A DNA stretch of 64,000 nt from Chenopodium formosanum (GCA_024500155.1 CM044857.1:3536501-3600500); one strand, 5' to 3'; positions 44,579 to 57,125 are shown, counted from the stretch's first letter. A program made the numbers and translations. The notes: generated from the letters alone by a model not told the origin.

Positions 44579-47394
44579 TAATAAAAAAAAAAAAAACAGT
44601 TTTTTGAAAATTTATTTCAAGACAATTATGAATTATTTTGGGATAAAATCAGTTTTATTTTGGATAAGTTAAAATATTTTGAAAAATATGATCTTTTATT
44701 TTAAAAGATAAAATTGGTTTTATTTGGATAAAATCTTTTATTTTAGGATAAAATCAAATATTCAAAAGTTGTTATATTTGATATTATCCATATTTAAGTT
44801 GTTAAATTAGTAATTATCCATAATTAAAGTGGTTAATTTTGGATAAGATTTGTTAGGATATTCTGAGCATATTCCAAAAGGATAATAATTGATTTAAATA
44901 ATGTGATTATCCCATAATTATTTTGGATGTAATTGATTTAAAATATTGTGATTGGCTAGTAATTAGGATAGAATTTCCTAACTTTGTTAGGATAATCTTT
45001 GAGGATAAATATGATTTATCTTTTAAGATTAAAATAAGATTTGATTCTATCTCATGACTAATTTAGAATATATGATATTTTATTGATGATCATGAATAAT
45101 ATATGATATTATCTAATTACTTTAATTAAAATATTAGATATTTAGATGCCATGTTTCCTTAATTGTGAACATTCGATGTTGTAGTTTAGGAAAGCATGAT
45201 GAGTGATTTATTATGTGGCAATTTTATAATATATGATGTTGTTTTATTGCTATATAATGACTAGTATGGCCCAGTAGATTGCTAAATACGATCTGCGCAT
45301 CGTGATGTATTTTTGTAATCTTAGTACGGTCTACGTACCGATAAAGTATTTTGTAATTTTATTTTATTTTATTTAAGTAGTAGATAGAATAGAGTAGAAT
45401 TACAGGTTGCAGTTAATCCAAGAAGCCCATGAAGTGAAGGCCCAAAGGAGCAAGGTGGATGTGATCCATGATGATTCAAGTGGGAGCATTTACTTTATTA
45501 GTTTTCTTAGGATTAGGGGCCATGCTATGTCTTATTTATGCATTCAGTATTTTATGCATGTTAGATTTTATTGATGTTTTGTGATGATGCGCTAGAGTTC
45601 ACTATTTAATCACAACATAATAAATCTAGATCCCAGTAATATTGAGGCAGCTTTTCCAATTAAAAACCCGACGAAAACCTTTGACATTTATGATGGGTCA
45701 TGCCAAAGCTGGGCATCATATTTTTCATTGGGGAAGTGGGGGTAGGACAAATTCTACACTTTTAATTGGTTATACTCAACAAGGTTACCTAAAGATAAAG
45801 TTTAGAACCTTGAAGCTAAGGGTAATAATTAAACATGTGATGGTTAATTATTCAACCAAGAATTACAAGAGTTGTAATCAGTAAAGAGTTTACTCACCTT
45901 GAAAATGTAATGGTTGATGGCAGGGCCAAAGTCCGGTTAATTATTGCACGAATAAAGGATCTTGGAATCATTTAATTCAATAGGGATCAATTTAAAATTG
46001 AATGAAATGCTTTAAAGTTACCAATTTAATTCGCTTATGGTACTTTAAATTTTATAAACATAATTGAATTTTGCGTTTACTTATTAGTAACATGTCGTTC
46101 TAATTTTATTATTATATATAATCTCCTCGATTGAAAATAAAGTTGAGAAACGTTCTCAAAAGAGTTTAAAAGATAATCCATAAACCTATATTCCAATTTT
46201 GCTAAGATTGTTCTAAAAGGCAAGTTTTAGAAATTCATGTCACATGTCTAAGGTTGGTTTTATTCAAAATGTTTGAGTAAAATACCAACACATCTTCATT
46301 TTGAAAAATGTTTCAAGGGACATAATGAGATGAGAGGTACAATCCCTCAAAAGACAAGTCTACAAATCCAATAAAATCTCTTATCTTCAATATGATTGAA
46401 TATAAGAAAGTGATTGGAAATCTCTGTGATCAAAAGTTGATCAAATGACAATATTCTTCATCTACTTTATATAGAGTTTAATACTTGATTAAACTCAAAT
46501 ACAAACAATGACAGAATAGACTTAGCAAAATCATGAAAAGTGCTTAAAGAAGCATCATTTTGAAGCTAAGTGGCTCAAACGGGAAAGGTTTAGGAATATA
46601 TGAGGATCGCATTTAAAAGTTATAGGACAAGAAATGCAAACAAGTTGCTACTTCTCAAACCTAGAACTACTTATATGCTAAAAGTTGTTATAAACAACAA
46701 ATGTTTCAAATTAAATGGACCAATTCCAATTGATTAGAAACTACCTCATATAGTTGGAAGGTAAAAGAATGGAAATGTTCCAATTTAAGAAGTATACTAT
46801 AGAAATTGATTTAGCGTATTGCTACTTCTTGGACATATGATGTCTTGTTTAGATCACTCATTGCACAATGTGATTGAACTAAAGGAAGAAGTTATTGCTA
46901 AAGGAGAAATAAATCTACAAGTTTAGAAACAAATGTTGCTACTTCACAAGTAGAATCTACAAGTATGGAAGCAAAAGTTGCAACTTTACAAGTAGAGCCA
47001 GTATTTCACCACTAATAATTGGTTAGAATTAAATAAATGTTATTCATTCTTGCCATTATCAAAACACCATTCAATGTTAGATTCAAAAACGTGGAATAAA
47101 TGTTATTCTATGCTTCTTTGAGTCATAATGTGTTTTGAATTGCTAAATAGGTTTAAATTCTATATGATAGAATTAATTAAACAATTTCTATATATATAAA
47201 TTGTCTCTAATATGTCAATTTATTCGAATGAAAATGAAAATTGCATGCGAAAGATCCAAAGGGATGGACTTTCAATATCATTAGATTATGAATCTATTGA
47301 TATATGTAATTATCATTCAAATTTGAAACTTTGACAAAGTCACCATTTAGAGAAATGATGATGAGAACTCAAAGTCGAATACATATCGATGTAA

Positions 47395-50300
47395 GAAAAC
47401 CAAAGGTTCAAAGGTTAGAGACGACAATGAAACTTCATTTGTGATATGATCACTACTTGTGCTTAGTTGAAACATAAGAGTGAAGATTTTGAAAAGTTCA
47501 AAAATGTTCAGTATCAACTTGACAAGATAATGATTACACTACAATATGATTGTAATTGTGGAAATTTTAAGTCGAGACATGATTGGCAACACATTCAAAG
47601 TATTGCGATATGATCGTAATAATGAGAATTTAAGCCAAGACCTTGATAAACATCCAAGAGTTGTGAAATCGTTTTACAACAAACTCGAAAGAAAACCTTG
47701 TGAAGTGTTTATGAAGGGAGCTATCAATCTATATGAGATATATTTTGATAATGGATGTAAACTACCTATCTTCCAACCATTGTTCAAGGGATATACTTTT
47801 AAGATAAGCTCAAAACTAAACAAAAACTACATACGTCAAATCAAAAGTAGCAAAGGCTTCATATGTGATATGGATAAGAAAAGTTCTTATTAAGTCTTTC
47901 TACAAAGCAAGGAATAAGACATGTATTAAACCGTTTGATGCACGTTCAATTCCTATATAGAGCACGGGGTACTACTACACAACCATACTTAGCACAAAAT
48001 GTTTGTTGCTCAAGTAGGTGCCCTTATGGAAATTGTTCCAAAAGGTCAAGTGGGAGTAGTATAAATCTCAAAAGAGTTCGAGAAAAGCAACAAACAAACA
48101 TGGTTTAAAACCTTGGTTGGTTCACCCTATGCTAAATATGCCTCCTCAAAAGGCAAGTGGGAGTATAAGAATCTTGAAAAGTTCGAGAGTCTTGAAAGAG
48201 TTCAAGAAAAGTGACTTCGAAAATCTTGAAGAAATTCGAGAAGTTATCGAATAAAAGCAACAATATGAGCATGATTCACCTCATGTTACAAATGACAACG
48301 CGTGGTCTCATTATGTGTAATGGGATTAATAACCATGTGTCGAAGGTAGTACATTCCAAGTGCACATCCTCTATTGTCGTTTCTCATTGAAAACTAAACA
48401 AAGTTGTTGTATGAGTTTCAATTGTTGCATCAAACCCACAATGATGACTAGCATATGTAAAACTTAGCCAAAGGAATATGATTTCATATTGACTAAGAGT
48501 TCTAAAATATTTATTTTGGAACATTATGATTATGCAAGTAATAAAGATGATTTGACAAGTTATGACTCCAAGTGGTTTTAAAACCATGAAATCTGAAATA
48601 GATTCTAAGTCTGTAAGCAAGCATATGACACTTGAATAATTTGCCTAAGTTGGGTGAAACCTAATATAAGCAAAACATACAAGAAAGAAAAATGTTTTCT
48701 AACTAAAGCAAAGACATAGCTTGTTAAAGGATTCAACTAATTCATAGTATGACTGTGATTACGATGAAACCTTTACATGTTGCAAAGATCTATTAAAGAT
48801 ATTTTAGTGATTTCTACCTTATGAGATTTGGTAGATGGATATCAAAACGCTTTCTTGAAATTGTTCATGAAAGAAGATTTGTATATGATACAATCAAAAG
48901 TTTGGAGATCCAATAACCCTAGGGATGCATAAAAGATCAATAATGGATTGAAGTTAGCATCAGGGAGTTAGTGTTCCTAATTTTGTGAGTTAATCAAATC
49001 GTTTGATGTTCTCGTAAAATGAAGAAAAGGTCTTATGTATACAAGACGTTTAGTGGGAGCTATGAAGTCTTCTTGGTCTAGTATAAAGAGCAATTATTCA
49101 TTGCTTGAAGAGTCAAGTGGTGGGTAATGCATTTTGTATGAAAATCTTGAAGAAGAAGATGAGTACATTTGGGATTCAAGATCTATATAGATAGGTCTCA
49201 AAGGATGTTTGAGTTTTGGTTAAGAAGCTTATATTGATAAGATTCTTATAAGGTTCAACATTATATTGAAAAGAGTTTCAATCCCTTGTGACATGGCACG
49301 TTGCTTAATGATTCAATACCTTGAGAAAGGATTGATGAAATTAAGATTTTGAGTGATGATCCTTATGCAGTTTGCAAAGGATGCATCATGCATGTCATGG
49401 ACTATACTCGTCTATTTGATTCATGTGTTTTAAAGAACAAGTGATGATAGATTTCAATCGAAATCCAATGTGATGTTGGAATACAAATTAGAAATTCCAA
49501 AGTTCCTTGCGAAAGGGCGAAGGAAAATTATTAGTGTATGGAGATGAAAATGATTATAAGATTTAGAAATTGCAAAGTTCATGTTTATGAGAATGTCTCA
49601 TGAACTCTACTTACAAAACCCCTTCCATGACCAAGGTATAAAAGTCATGCTAAGGTTCTTGGATTGAAGCAAGTTATGTAATTTTAGTTGTGTATGTTTT
49701 GAGAAAGCATATTACAAAAGTAAATACATTAGCTTGCAGAATTATGTTTATCAATTGAAACAAAGTTTCAATCTTATTTAATCGTGGTTTCAAGATTAAA
49801 TAAAATGTCCAAAAATAATTATGGATTGATGGGCTCATCAGGTTATCTATTCGATAGAGACCTGGTGTATGAAACCCCACAGGTGAACAAAATCCACATA
49901 TTATTTAAGTTCCTAGTTCGAAATCATTAAAGTGGACATAAATGATTTAAATGAATGGATTAGCATGTAAGATTGATTGGATAGCTCGGTTTCATGGGCT
50001 ATAGGAGCATAGTGATGAAGCTCGGTCAATCACATGGATATGCATGAATGATGCAGGATCGAACTATAGACCAACTTTGAAATTCAAGTATAGAATTTCC
50101 GGATATATTAGTGGATTCCTTTGACATGAGTGGAACACTGATTCTATTCAATGATTGTTTTGACTGTGGTACATTCAAACGTCTTGCCGTAAATGGGGAT
50201 TATAAAGGATGTTTCCCGGTCACTTCATGAATTGAGTGGGAGCTTTGGTTGCCACAAGATTGGATAGAGTCTACCTATTAAATTAGGAATGTGTCATGTT

Positions 50301-50400
50301 TTGGCCTCTTGAAGAGGGAGAATTCAGAAAATGCATGGCCGTGCTCAAATGTGTTACATAGTAACCATTTGTTTTGTAATTCTAACTCGGATTTCAAGAA
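47395..50400 (+). pseudogene. decayed Copia pol (integrase, reverse transcriptase and RNase H traces)
   Basis: Collinear traces of a Copia polyprotein survive in shifting frames. Integrase core: EDFEKFKNVQYQLDK and LRYDRNNENLSQDLDKH at about 47480-47655. Start of reverse transcriptase: MKSEIDSKS near 48580. Its core: YEIW*MDIK followed by FLKLFMKEDLYMIQS at about 48826-48895. Further traces run to about 49400 (EAYIDKIL-like wording near 49230). Stops and frameshifts occur every few dozen codons, so no product is possible. A 115-codon frame at 47546-47893 is only the longest surviving piece. Confidence 0.65.
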
Positions 50401-50512
50401 ACGATTTGTAGATTAATATGGATTAGCATAAGATGCAATCATATTATCAAATCGACACAAAATGACTTAAGGAATTTGAATATTGCGCACTTGTCTCAGA
50501 CAAGTGGGAGAT

Positions 50513-51297
50513 TGAAGGAATTATGTCTTCGATAAGTGCAATTACTAGATATATCAAGGATCACTATTATGGAGATAATAAGTTCATTCTATAGGGTCGT
50601 CAATATCTGGTGCTAGATATGATAATTGATCTTTGGGTTAGTTAAATAGTCCAAAGCCTTATAGAATGGATCCTATATTGGTCACACACAAGGGTAATGG
50701 GTTAAGCAAGTTAGAGGCCCATTATGGGCCTCATGAGCAATTAACTAATCATGAATTGGATTGGGCTAGCATAGTTAGATTCGAATTAGGTTTTGGGCTT
50801 TTGACATGGGCTCTTATTTAGAGATGAGATCTATAAATAAGAACCATGCCTAGGGTTTGCAGTAACAAGTCATAATTCACACACTGTGAATTTTGACATC
50901 AAGGCAACCAATCCCAAAACCCTAATCCTCTCTCTAACTCACGGCTATCTCTCTCCTCCCCTCACGTTTGTACGGCCGCCCCTTAGGTGGTGGTTCGTGG
51001 TGGTTATCGTGGTGGTTCTTGGTTAGCATGTCGCTCTTCTCCATAGAAGGTCAATTGAAGGTTTCAATTGCGACTAACTAGCATTAGTGGAGGTCTTAAT
51101 TTGTGCCCGTGGACCAAGTAGAGGAATCACGCTTGGGGTTCTTTATCTCCTTTTGTTCTTGCTCGATCACACGTGGAATCACGCTTCAAAGGTACGATTA
51201 TTTGTGCTTTATGTGTTATGCATTAGATCCTTGGATTAGGTACTGTATGAATATGATTCATGTTATTTCCGCTGCGTAGTACCTATAAAACCCTACA
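50513..51297 (+). repeat. 3' LTR of Copia element C
   Basis: 785 bp, identical to the 5' LTR by eye except for one G/C difference at the base corresponding to about 43292. It is followed by the ATACC duplication and then by the gag of element A in frame. Confidence 0.92.
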
Positions 51298-52090
51298 ATA
51301 CCGAGGAAAATTTGTCAAGTCTAAGAGAAGACGTTCGAAAACTACAAGATGTCATTGCCATGCTCTTGAACGGGGTAGAAGGATTAGCAACTCGGGTAAT
51401 GGTTATCGAACAAAATTCTCACCAAGGATTTAATGAAGAACTCAATGCTCCTAAGCCACGGGCAAAACGGACCATTGAAGAATATACACCAGTAGGAATG
51501 ACTTATAATGAAGCTTTTGACTATTTTCACAGTCGAAACCTTATCCATCCCATTGGCCCAATCCAAGACCCACCACCTGAGAAACGGCTTCCCAACTAGG
51601 ATTCAAACTCTTATTGCAAATATCATAGAGGCCATGGCCACACCACCGAAAAATGCTTCACCCTCAAAGACCGAATTCAAGATCTTGTTGATTCAAATTA
51701 CCTTCGTGTTCCTCCGAGCAACAAGAAAGCCAAAATCTATAACAATGGCGGCAAGAGTAGGAAGAACGACAACCCTTCTTCTGTTTCTTCCTATCAGAAT
51801 GGAAGTTGCATCGATAAAAAGATTTTGAAGACCAAAGAACAAGAAAGGAAGTTCACCCCTATTGGAATGAGCTATAATATCGCCTTTGATCGACTCCTTG
51901 CTAAGGGACTCATCACACCAATTGGACCTATGCAAGATCCTTCTTCAGAAAGGAGAACATCTGAATGGAATCCAGATTCCTATTTCCTATTACAACTACA
52001 AATCAATGTTACAAGTTTCGAAATCTCATTCAAGACCTCATCGAGGCAAACAAGCTTCCATTTCCCCCAGCTAGCAAGAAGACTGAGTGA
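51298..52090 (+). pseudogene. gag of element A, second part with zinc-knuckle modules 2 and 3
   Basis: After the ATACC duplication the gag frame resumes (LSSLREDVRKLQDVIAMLLN). Module 2 (about 51486-51710) reads YTPVGMTYNEAFDYFHS, PIGPIQDPPPE, a stop at 51597-51599 and, in a shifted frame, CKYHRGHGHTTEKC and IQDLVDSN. Module 3 (about 51846-52075) reads FTPIGMSYNIAFDRL, PIGPMQDP and, after a short rearrangement that removes most of the knuckle, CYKFRNLIQDLIEANK. The end (PASKKTE, stop 52088-52090) matches the gag end of element B. The array of three related modules is an expansion relative to B. No protease or polymerase follows. Confidence 0.75.
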
Positions 52091-52288
52091 TGATAAACAC
52101 AAGACACGAGGCGAGCTTCAACGACAAGATTTCATGACCTCTCTTTCGATTTCTTTTTCATTCTCCCTTTCCCCAATAAGTCTAGCATAGGCACCTTTCT
52201 TTAAATTTTATTTTGTAGGATTTTTCTTCCTTTCCTTTTAATAAAATGAGCATTTATTTTCCTTGCATATGATCATTGCATTTCATTA

Positions 52289-52289
52289 A

Positions 52290-52355
<66 letters not shown>
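52289..52355. repeat. (AAT)n microsatellite, about 22 units
   Basis: An uninterrupted ATA/ATT trinucleotide run. It is absent from the homologous place in element B, so it grew after the two diverged. Confidence 0.9.
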
Positions 52356-53874
52356 CCATGTCGAATTGAGCACAAGGTATACTAATGATTTGAGGCACCC
52401 CTTGTAGCCTAGCATGTTACCTTTCACCCTTCAAATATACAATCCTTTCTTGATAAAACACTTTGAGATTCGTCTAACAATAGACCTTTCATTTTTTTCA
52501 ACCCACATCTACCTAACCTTGGGATGGGATGGTGTGAAATTTATGCAATTTTCAAAGAACAAAAGCTTGAGTGATTCAAAAGATTAAAATAGCAAAAAAG
52601 CAAAAATAATAAAAGTGTACAAAAGGGCAAGTGTTCCAATGTCTTTGATATGAATATATCTTTGATAAAAACACGTCTCAGGTTGTGTCTCTTATCGAGT
52701 TTTAGGTACCGTGCCTGAGAAATATGAATGCCAAGTGAGTGATAGACCGCATGATCGGGAATGCCCACACTTATCAAAAATCAAAATGATAAAGCAAAAA
52801 AAAAAAAAAAAAAAAAAAAAAAGAGAGCAAAAATAAAAAAGAAAGAGCTCAAAAGTGAGAAACCTCAAGCATAATGATACAAAGATTCAAAAGCAAGGTT
52901 GCACACCTTGGGGGCTTATCTAGGGTTTTAAGCCTCTATCCCCTTCTTCTTCAACCTTTAGCCTAACCACGTTATAAACCTTCAAAGACCTCTTTGAGGT
53001 ATACACACACTTGTGCGAGGTTCGGCTAGAGCTACATTCGGCCTGATTCCTAACGGATACGTAGGCAACCTCACATCGAGGTGCAACCGTAATAAAAATG
53101 CATTCATATTCACATTCATGCATGATCATATCAAGGGATCTCCTATGCTTATCCCTATCCATTTAGAGCTAGACTTGGGGGCTTGATCCCTACATTATTA
53201 GCTTACCTAGCCTAAGAGTCACCATTATTTGACTCTTTTCAAAAACAAATTTGACACTTAGCCTTTGCAGCCTAGCTTTAGTGTCACTTTCACACACATC
53301 ATAGATACATAGACAAATAATCCTACCTTTAGGAACCCTTATTGCATTACAAAGTATGAAGTACTTAGCCTCTGTGCCTAAGCTACCCAAATACTTTTAT
53401 CGTCGAGTCAACAATCAAGATAGCCTAGGTTGAATTAATCCTTGCACTATGAGATACAACATCAATGCATACATTCGACTAAGCTCATTCAACATGCACC
53501 TCCAACACTTCGATTTTTTTTTTGTGTCTTTCTTTTTCGGGAGAAAGTCGGTACCCTCCACAAAAAATGACGGAAATTTTTTGCTTTTCTGCATTTTGAG
53601 TCAAGCACATGCATACACGAGTCATGCACGTTAAGACATGTCAGCTCGAATTGAGTCTAACACATGTGTCAAAACACATTAAATCACACAAGAGTCACAC
53701 ACGTGTCAAACTCAAGTCAGTCAATCACCTTAGGTCAACCCTAAGAAAAACACCAGCAAAGTCTTTTGGCAATCTTTTGATTTTTACAAGATACAACCAT
53801 TCAGCAAAGCTCCTGTTCGCAGCCAACCAAACGATCTAAACAAACATTCAAGTATCATAAAGCTCTTTGTTCAA

Positions 53875-54235
53875 GGACGCGTGGACATTTCTTTCAAAGC
53901 TCTCATGCTCAGAGATGTGTGGGCATATCATTCAAAGCTTTTTGTTCAGAGACGCGTGGACATTTCTTTCAAAGATCTTTTGCTCAGAGACACGTGGGCA
54001 TATCATTCAAATCTCTTTTGTTCATAGACGGGTGGACATTCCTTTCAAGCTTTTTTGCTCAAAGATGCGTGGGCATCCTATCAAAGCTCTTTTGTTCAGA
54101 GACGCGTGGACATTCCTTTCAAGCTCCATTGTTCAGAGACGAGTGAACATTCCTTTCAAGCTCCATTGTTCAGAGACGAGTGAACATTCCTCAAAAAGAA
54201 GCTCTTTTGTTCAGAGACGAGTGAACATCAACAGC
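53875..54235. repeat. 38-bp tandem repeats in the 3' region of element A
   Basis: About nine copies of a unit of 37-39 bases, built from GTTCAGAGACGCGTGGACAT and TCCTTTCAAAGCTCTTTT, follow one another. The early copies alternate GGGCATATCA and GGACATTTCT endings, suggesting a two-unit higher-order repeat. The open frames over the block are a by-product of its length and composition. Confidence 0.8.
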
Positions 54236-54723
54236 AGTGAAGCGTGACCACAACATCAACGACAGTGAAGCGCGACCACAACATCAACAGCAGCGAAACT
54301 TGAGTTGGCTACAAGTAGTCACCTTCGACGACGTTCCCTAGAATGTGGAGAGTTGTCATAAAAAATAGAAGATGGCTACAAGCGGAGTTATCTTTGATCA
54401 TATTCTCTAGGATGTGGAAGATGGTCATAAAACAGCAAAAATTGAAGGCAGCTACAAGCGGAGCAGTCTCTAGGCGATATCCCCTAGCTTGAGGAAGATC
54501 GTCAAACAAAAAATCAGTTACTCCAGAGACGTGTGCTCGACAGTGCAAGATACGCGTTTCTTAACTCTTTTATCTGTTTAACTAACGCTAGTTTGCATGT
54601 ATCGGTGATACAAGAATGATTTAGGATCGCAGAACGTTCTGAATCATTCTCCGTCCCCATCGCTACTTTGACTTTTGTTTTTGAAACTTCCGTTTCTCCA
54701 AACTTTGTCCAAGTGGGGGCTTT

Positions 54724-56870
54724 TGTAGACACCCAAATGTGTCTCCCCAAAACCAAACCTAGTGATGAATAATTTTCACGTCATTTGATTATCGAACAAA
54801 GTGAAAGTATGAAAAGTCTAGTGATGTGGTTGTTTTTATATTAAAATATCTCTCTTTCTGTTTTTGAAAATATTTCTTCTTATACTCTATTTATGACAAC
54901 GTCCAGTACAGTTTATTTTGGTCCATGATAAGGGTCCAATAATGGTGTAGTTGAATGGGGCTTGAAAAGACCTTTTCAACGATATATTATAAGCCCAATT
55001 CCGATGAATAATGATGAAATTATGACAAAAATACTAGACTGGGCCCAAACCGGATTTTACCTACGACCCAATGATCATGTGGAGGGTCCAAAGGTTTAAT
55101 CTCATTCCTAAACTAATTAGGATTTATTAAAAGCTCCTATAAGTTTAAAAAAGATCTTAAATATCCTTTTTTGAAAAGATAAGATCAAAGAATTCGAAAT
55201 TGAATAAAACTTCTCTTTTTGAGAGTCCTTGTTTTGTGCGAAATGGAATTTGTTCATATATTATTTTTGTGACTAATAATCTTTATCCAAATAATATATG
55301 GTTGGATAGGTCTTTAAATTATCTTTCCAATGATATATTATAATATTAATTTCGGGCTATAACGAAAAAGATATTAAAGAAATACAAAACTCTATCCAAA
55401 ACTAACATCCTTCCACTATTTCGGCCATATCTTTTTATCTACAAAAGATTTTAATCTGATTCTATTTGGTTTGGAAAGAATACTTGAAGAGCTTTCGAAC
55501 GACATATTATATGACTTATTTAGACTTTTGGATCAAAAGATATGATAAAAACAAAATCCGCAAAAAACTATCCAGCGCCAAACGACTAAGTCTGTTGCCT
55601 GGCGCTACTACCTGTTGTCTGGTGCTAACTCCTGTCGTTCACGACAGGAGGTCTTTTATTCCGTATAGAACTTGAAGTATTTTCTATCGTTTTTAGACTA
55701 TTTTTCTATAAATAGGGGTCGTATCTCCCCGTTTTTAATTATCAACAATCATCTCTTCTTTCTCTCTAAAGCTAGAAGCTTATTCTCTCTCTATTCTTTT
55801 TCTAAACTTCCCTTTTTACAAAATTTCACATTCACAAGTTCTAGACACACCTAGCCAAGTTCGAAGTTGCCTTTGCCCTAGATGTGAAAGGTAAATAATA
55901 TCTGAGGGTTTGGTCCCAAATCCTATTTCAATTCTTTGATTAGATTTACTGTTTAATATTTTCCTTGAAATTACTAACGTGTGTATTTTGTTATTAGAAA
56001 GAGATATGAGGCATCCAAGTCAGTAATTTAATTGTTATATAGAAATCATGCTTTGATTATTTTAATTCCTAGTATCATGTTAGGATGTCTTTATGATTCC
56101 TAGTATCATGTTTAGGGTAATAACTAAAATTTCTAATATCATGTATGTTTCTAGTATCATGTTTAGGTTTCTTCATATTCTTTCTAATATCATGTTAGTA
56201 TCATGTTAGGGTTAAAACTTTAATTTTTAATGTTTGGTGACGTGCTAGGGTTTGTTATTAATCTTGTTAGTATCATGCCTAGGATCTTGTTAATATTATT
56301 ATGCTTTATTAGGATTATTTTGATGATGATTGTTATTATGTTGCTTGATTTTATATTATTAGTTGTTATTGTTTGATCACGCCCTCTCTTGCAGGATTAA
56401 AGGGAATTTGTACTTGTAATCACGCTTAATAAGATAATTAATAATCTTGTTTAGGTTAATATGATTATAATTCAAGTGATCGCCAATAATAGTTTTTTTT
56501 TGTGCATTAATATTCAACCAACATAGATTAAACAGGTTTAGGGTTAACCTAATGATTGTATGTTAGTCAGAAAGCGCACATGAATACGAGAAGAATAAAG
56601 TAGAGGCCTATTTTTAGGGCAGGTGCAATCTCTTTTAGGTTGGGTTTGTACCTTCATCCCCGAATATCCAGTCATGGTTCCAGACCACCATGGAGTTAGC
56701 GATCTCATGGATCGTGAAGGGGTGTAACCTTCATCCTGTGAACAGTTTACAAGTTCCTAAAACTTGTTGGCGACTCTTTTACTCTAGCTTCCTTCCCTTT
56801 GGAAGCCACCATGCTTAAGTGTATGATCACAGTGGGGCTTAAGTGTGGGATGCTTGAAATATTCCCTATA
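54724..56870 (+). repeat. 3' LTR of element A (2,147 bp)
   Basis: It begins TGTAGACACCCAAATGTGTC and ends ATTCCCTATA (last CA changed to TA), followed by the GATAT duplication. It keeps the palindrome array (55570-55649) and TATA box (55706-55714) and lacks one copy of the CTAGTATCATG repeat found in the 5' LTR. Confidence 0.92.
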
Positions 56871-56875
56871 GATAT

Positions 56876-57125
56876 CATGTACTATTTTAATATGATTATC
56901 TATTACTATAATGACATCCTGTATTGCTTAGATGATTTCCTTTATTGCTCTCATGATATCTTCCATGTGGATAGATTATTTCCTCTATTATTTTATGTTA
57001 TGGATACATGATTCCCTCTATTGTTTTTATGATATGGATACATGATTTCCTCTACTGTTTTTATGATATCCTTCAAGTTGATAGATAATTTCCTCATTTA
57101 CTTTGATTATATCCTGTAATGTTTT
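56876..57125 (+). repeat. 21-bp repeat block, right of retrotransposon A
   Basis: The units (GATTTCCTCTATTATTTTAT-like) continue the block cut at 28034 and lead to a splice acceptor TTTTTCAG at about 57127. Confidence 0.7.

Larger units (their letters stand above)
43024..51297 (+). mobile_element. Retrotransposon C: very young, non-autonomous Copia element inside the gag of A
   Basis: Two 785-bp LTRs (43024-43808 and 50513-51297) start TGAAGGAATTATG and end AAAACCCTACA. By eye they differ at a single base (TTGGAATT against TTCGAATT near 43292). A perfect ATACC duplication flanks the element (43019-43023 and 51298-51302). The primer-binding site TGGTATCAG (43810-43818) matches the initiator tRNA-Met type and a purine tract AAGTGGGAG precedes the right LTR. 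The 6.7-kb interior has no long open frame, only a decayed Copia pol. Near-identical LTRs with wrecked pol imply that the element was moved by another element's proteins. Confidence 0.93.
52091..54723 (+). other. element A non-coding 3' region with purine tract
   Basis: There is no coding capacity. From left to right: an (AAT)n microsatellite (about 52289-52355), blocks homologous to the 3' region of element B (52600-53130), a poly(A) tract (about 52796-52822), a 38-bp tandem repeat (53875-54235), three copies of a CACAACATCAAC-type unit (54240-54300), three copies of a GCTACAAGCGGAG-type unit (54300-54500), and the purine tract AAGTGGGGGC (54711-54720) just before the 3' LTR. Confidence 0.7.
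28040..56870 (+). mobile_element. Retrotransposon A: 28.8-kb nested Gypsy-type LTR element carrying gag only
   Basis: LTRs at 28040-30220 and 54724-56870 start TGTAGACACC and end ATTCCCTACA (right copy ...CCCTATA). A perfect GATAT duplication flanks the whole (28035-28039 and 56871-56875). A primer-binding site follows the left LTR and a purine-rich tract precedes the right one. Elements B (30869-40821) and C (43024-51297) are nested inside; without them A is about 10.6 kb. The only coding region is gag with zinc knuckles; no protease, reverse transcriptase or integrase is present, so it is non-autonomous. The primer-binding site wording, long LTRs and tandem repeats before the 3' LTR resemble the Tat/Ogre lineage, which is an inference. 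It sits in an intron of the Ulp1-like gene. Confidence 0.92.

Noticed and set aside
45642..45884. 80-codon frame in the Copia interior
   Set aside because: No gag-like motif or zinc knuckle; it lies in a decayed region and is not better than chance.
53867..54247. 126-codon open frame rich in RDAWTFLSK-like repeats
   Set aside because: It is a by-product of the 38-bp tandem repeat in the 3' region of element A; a second overlapping frame over the same repeat is equally open.
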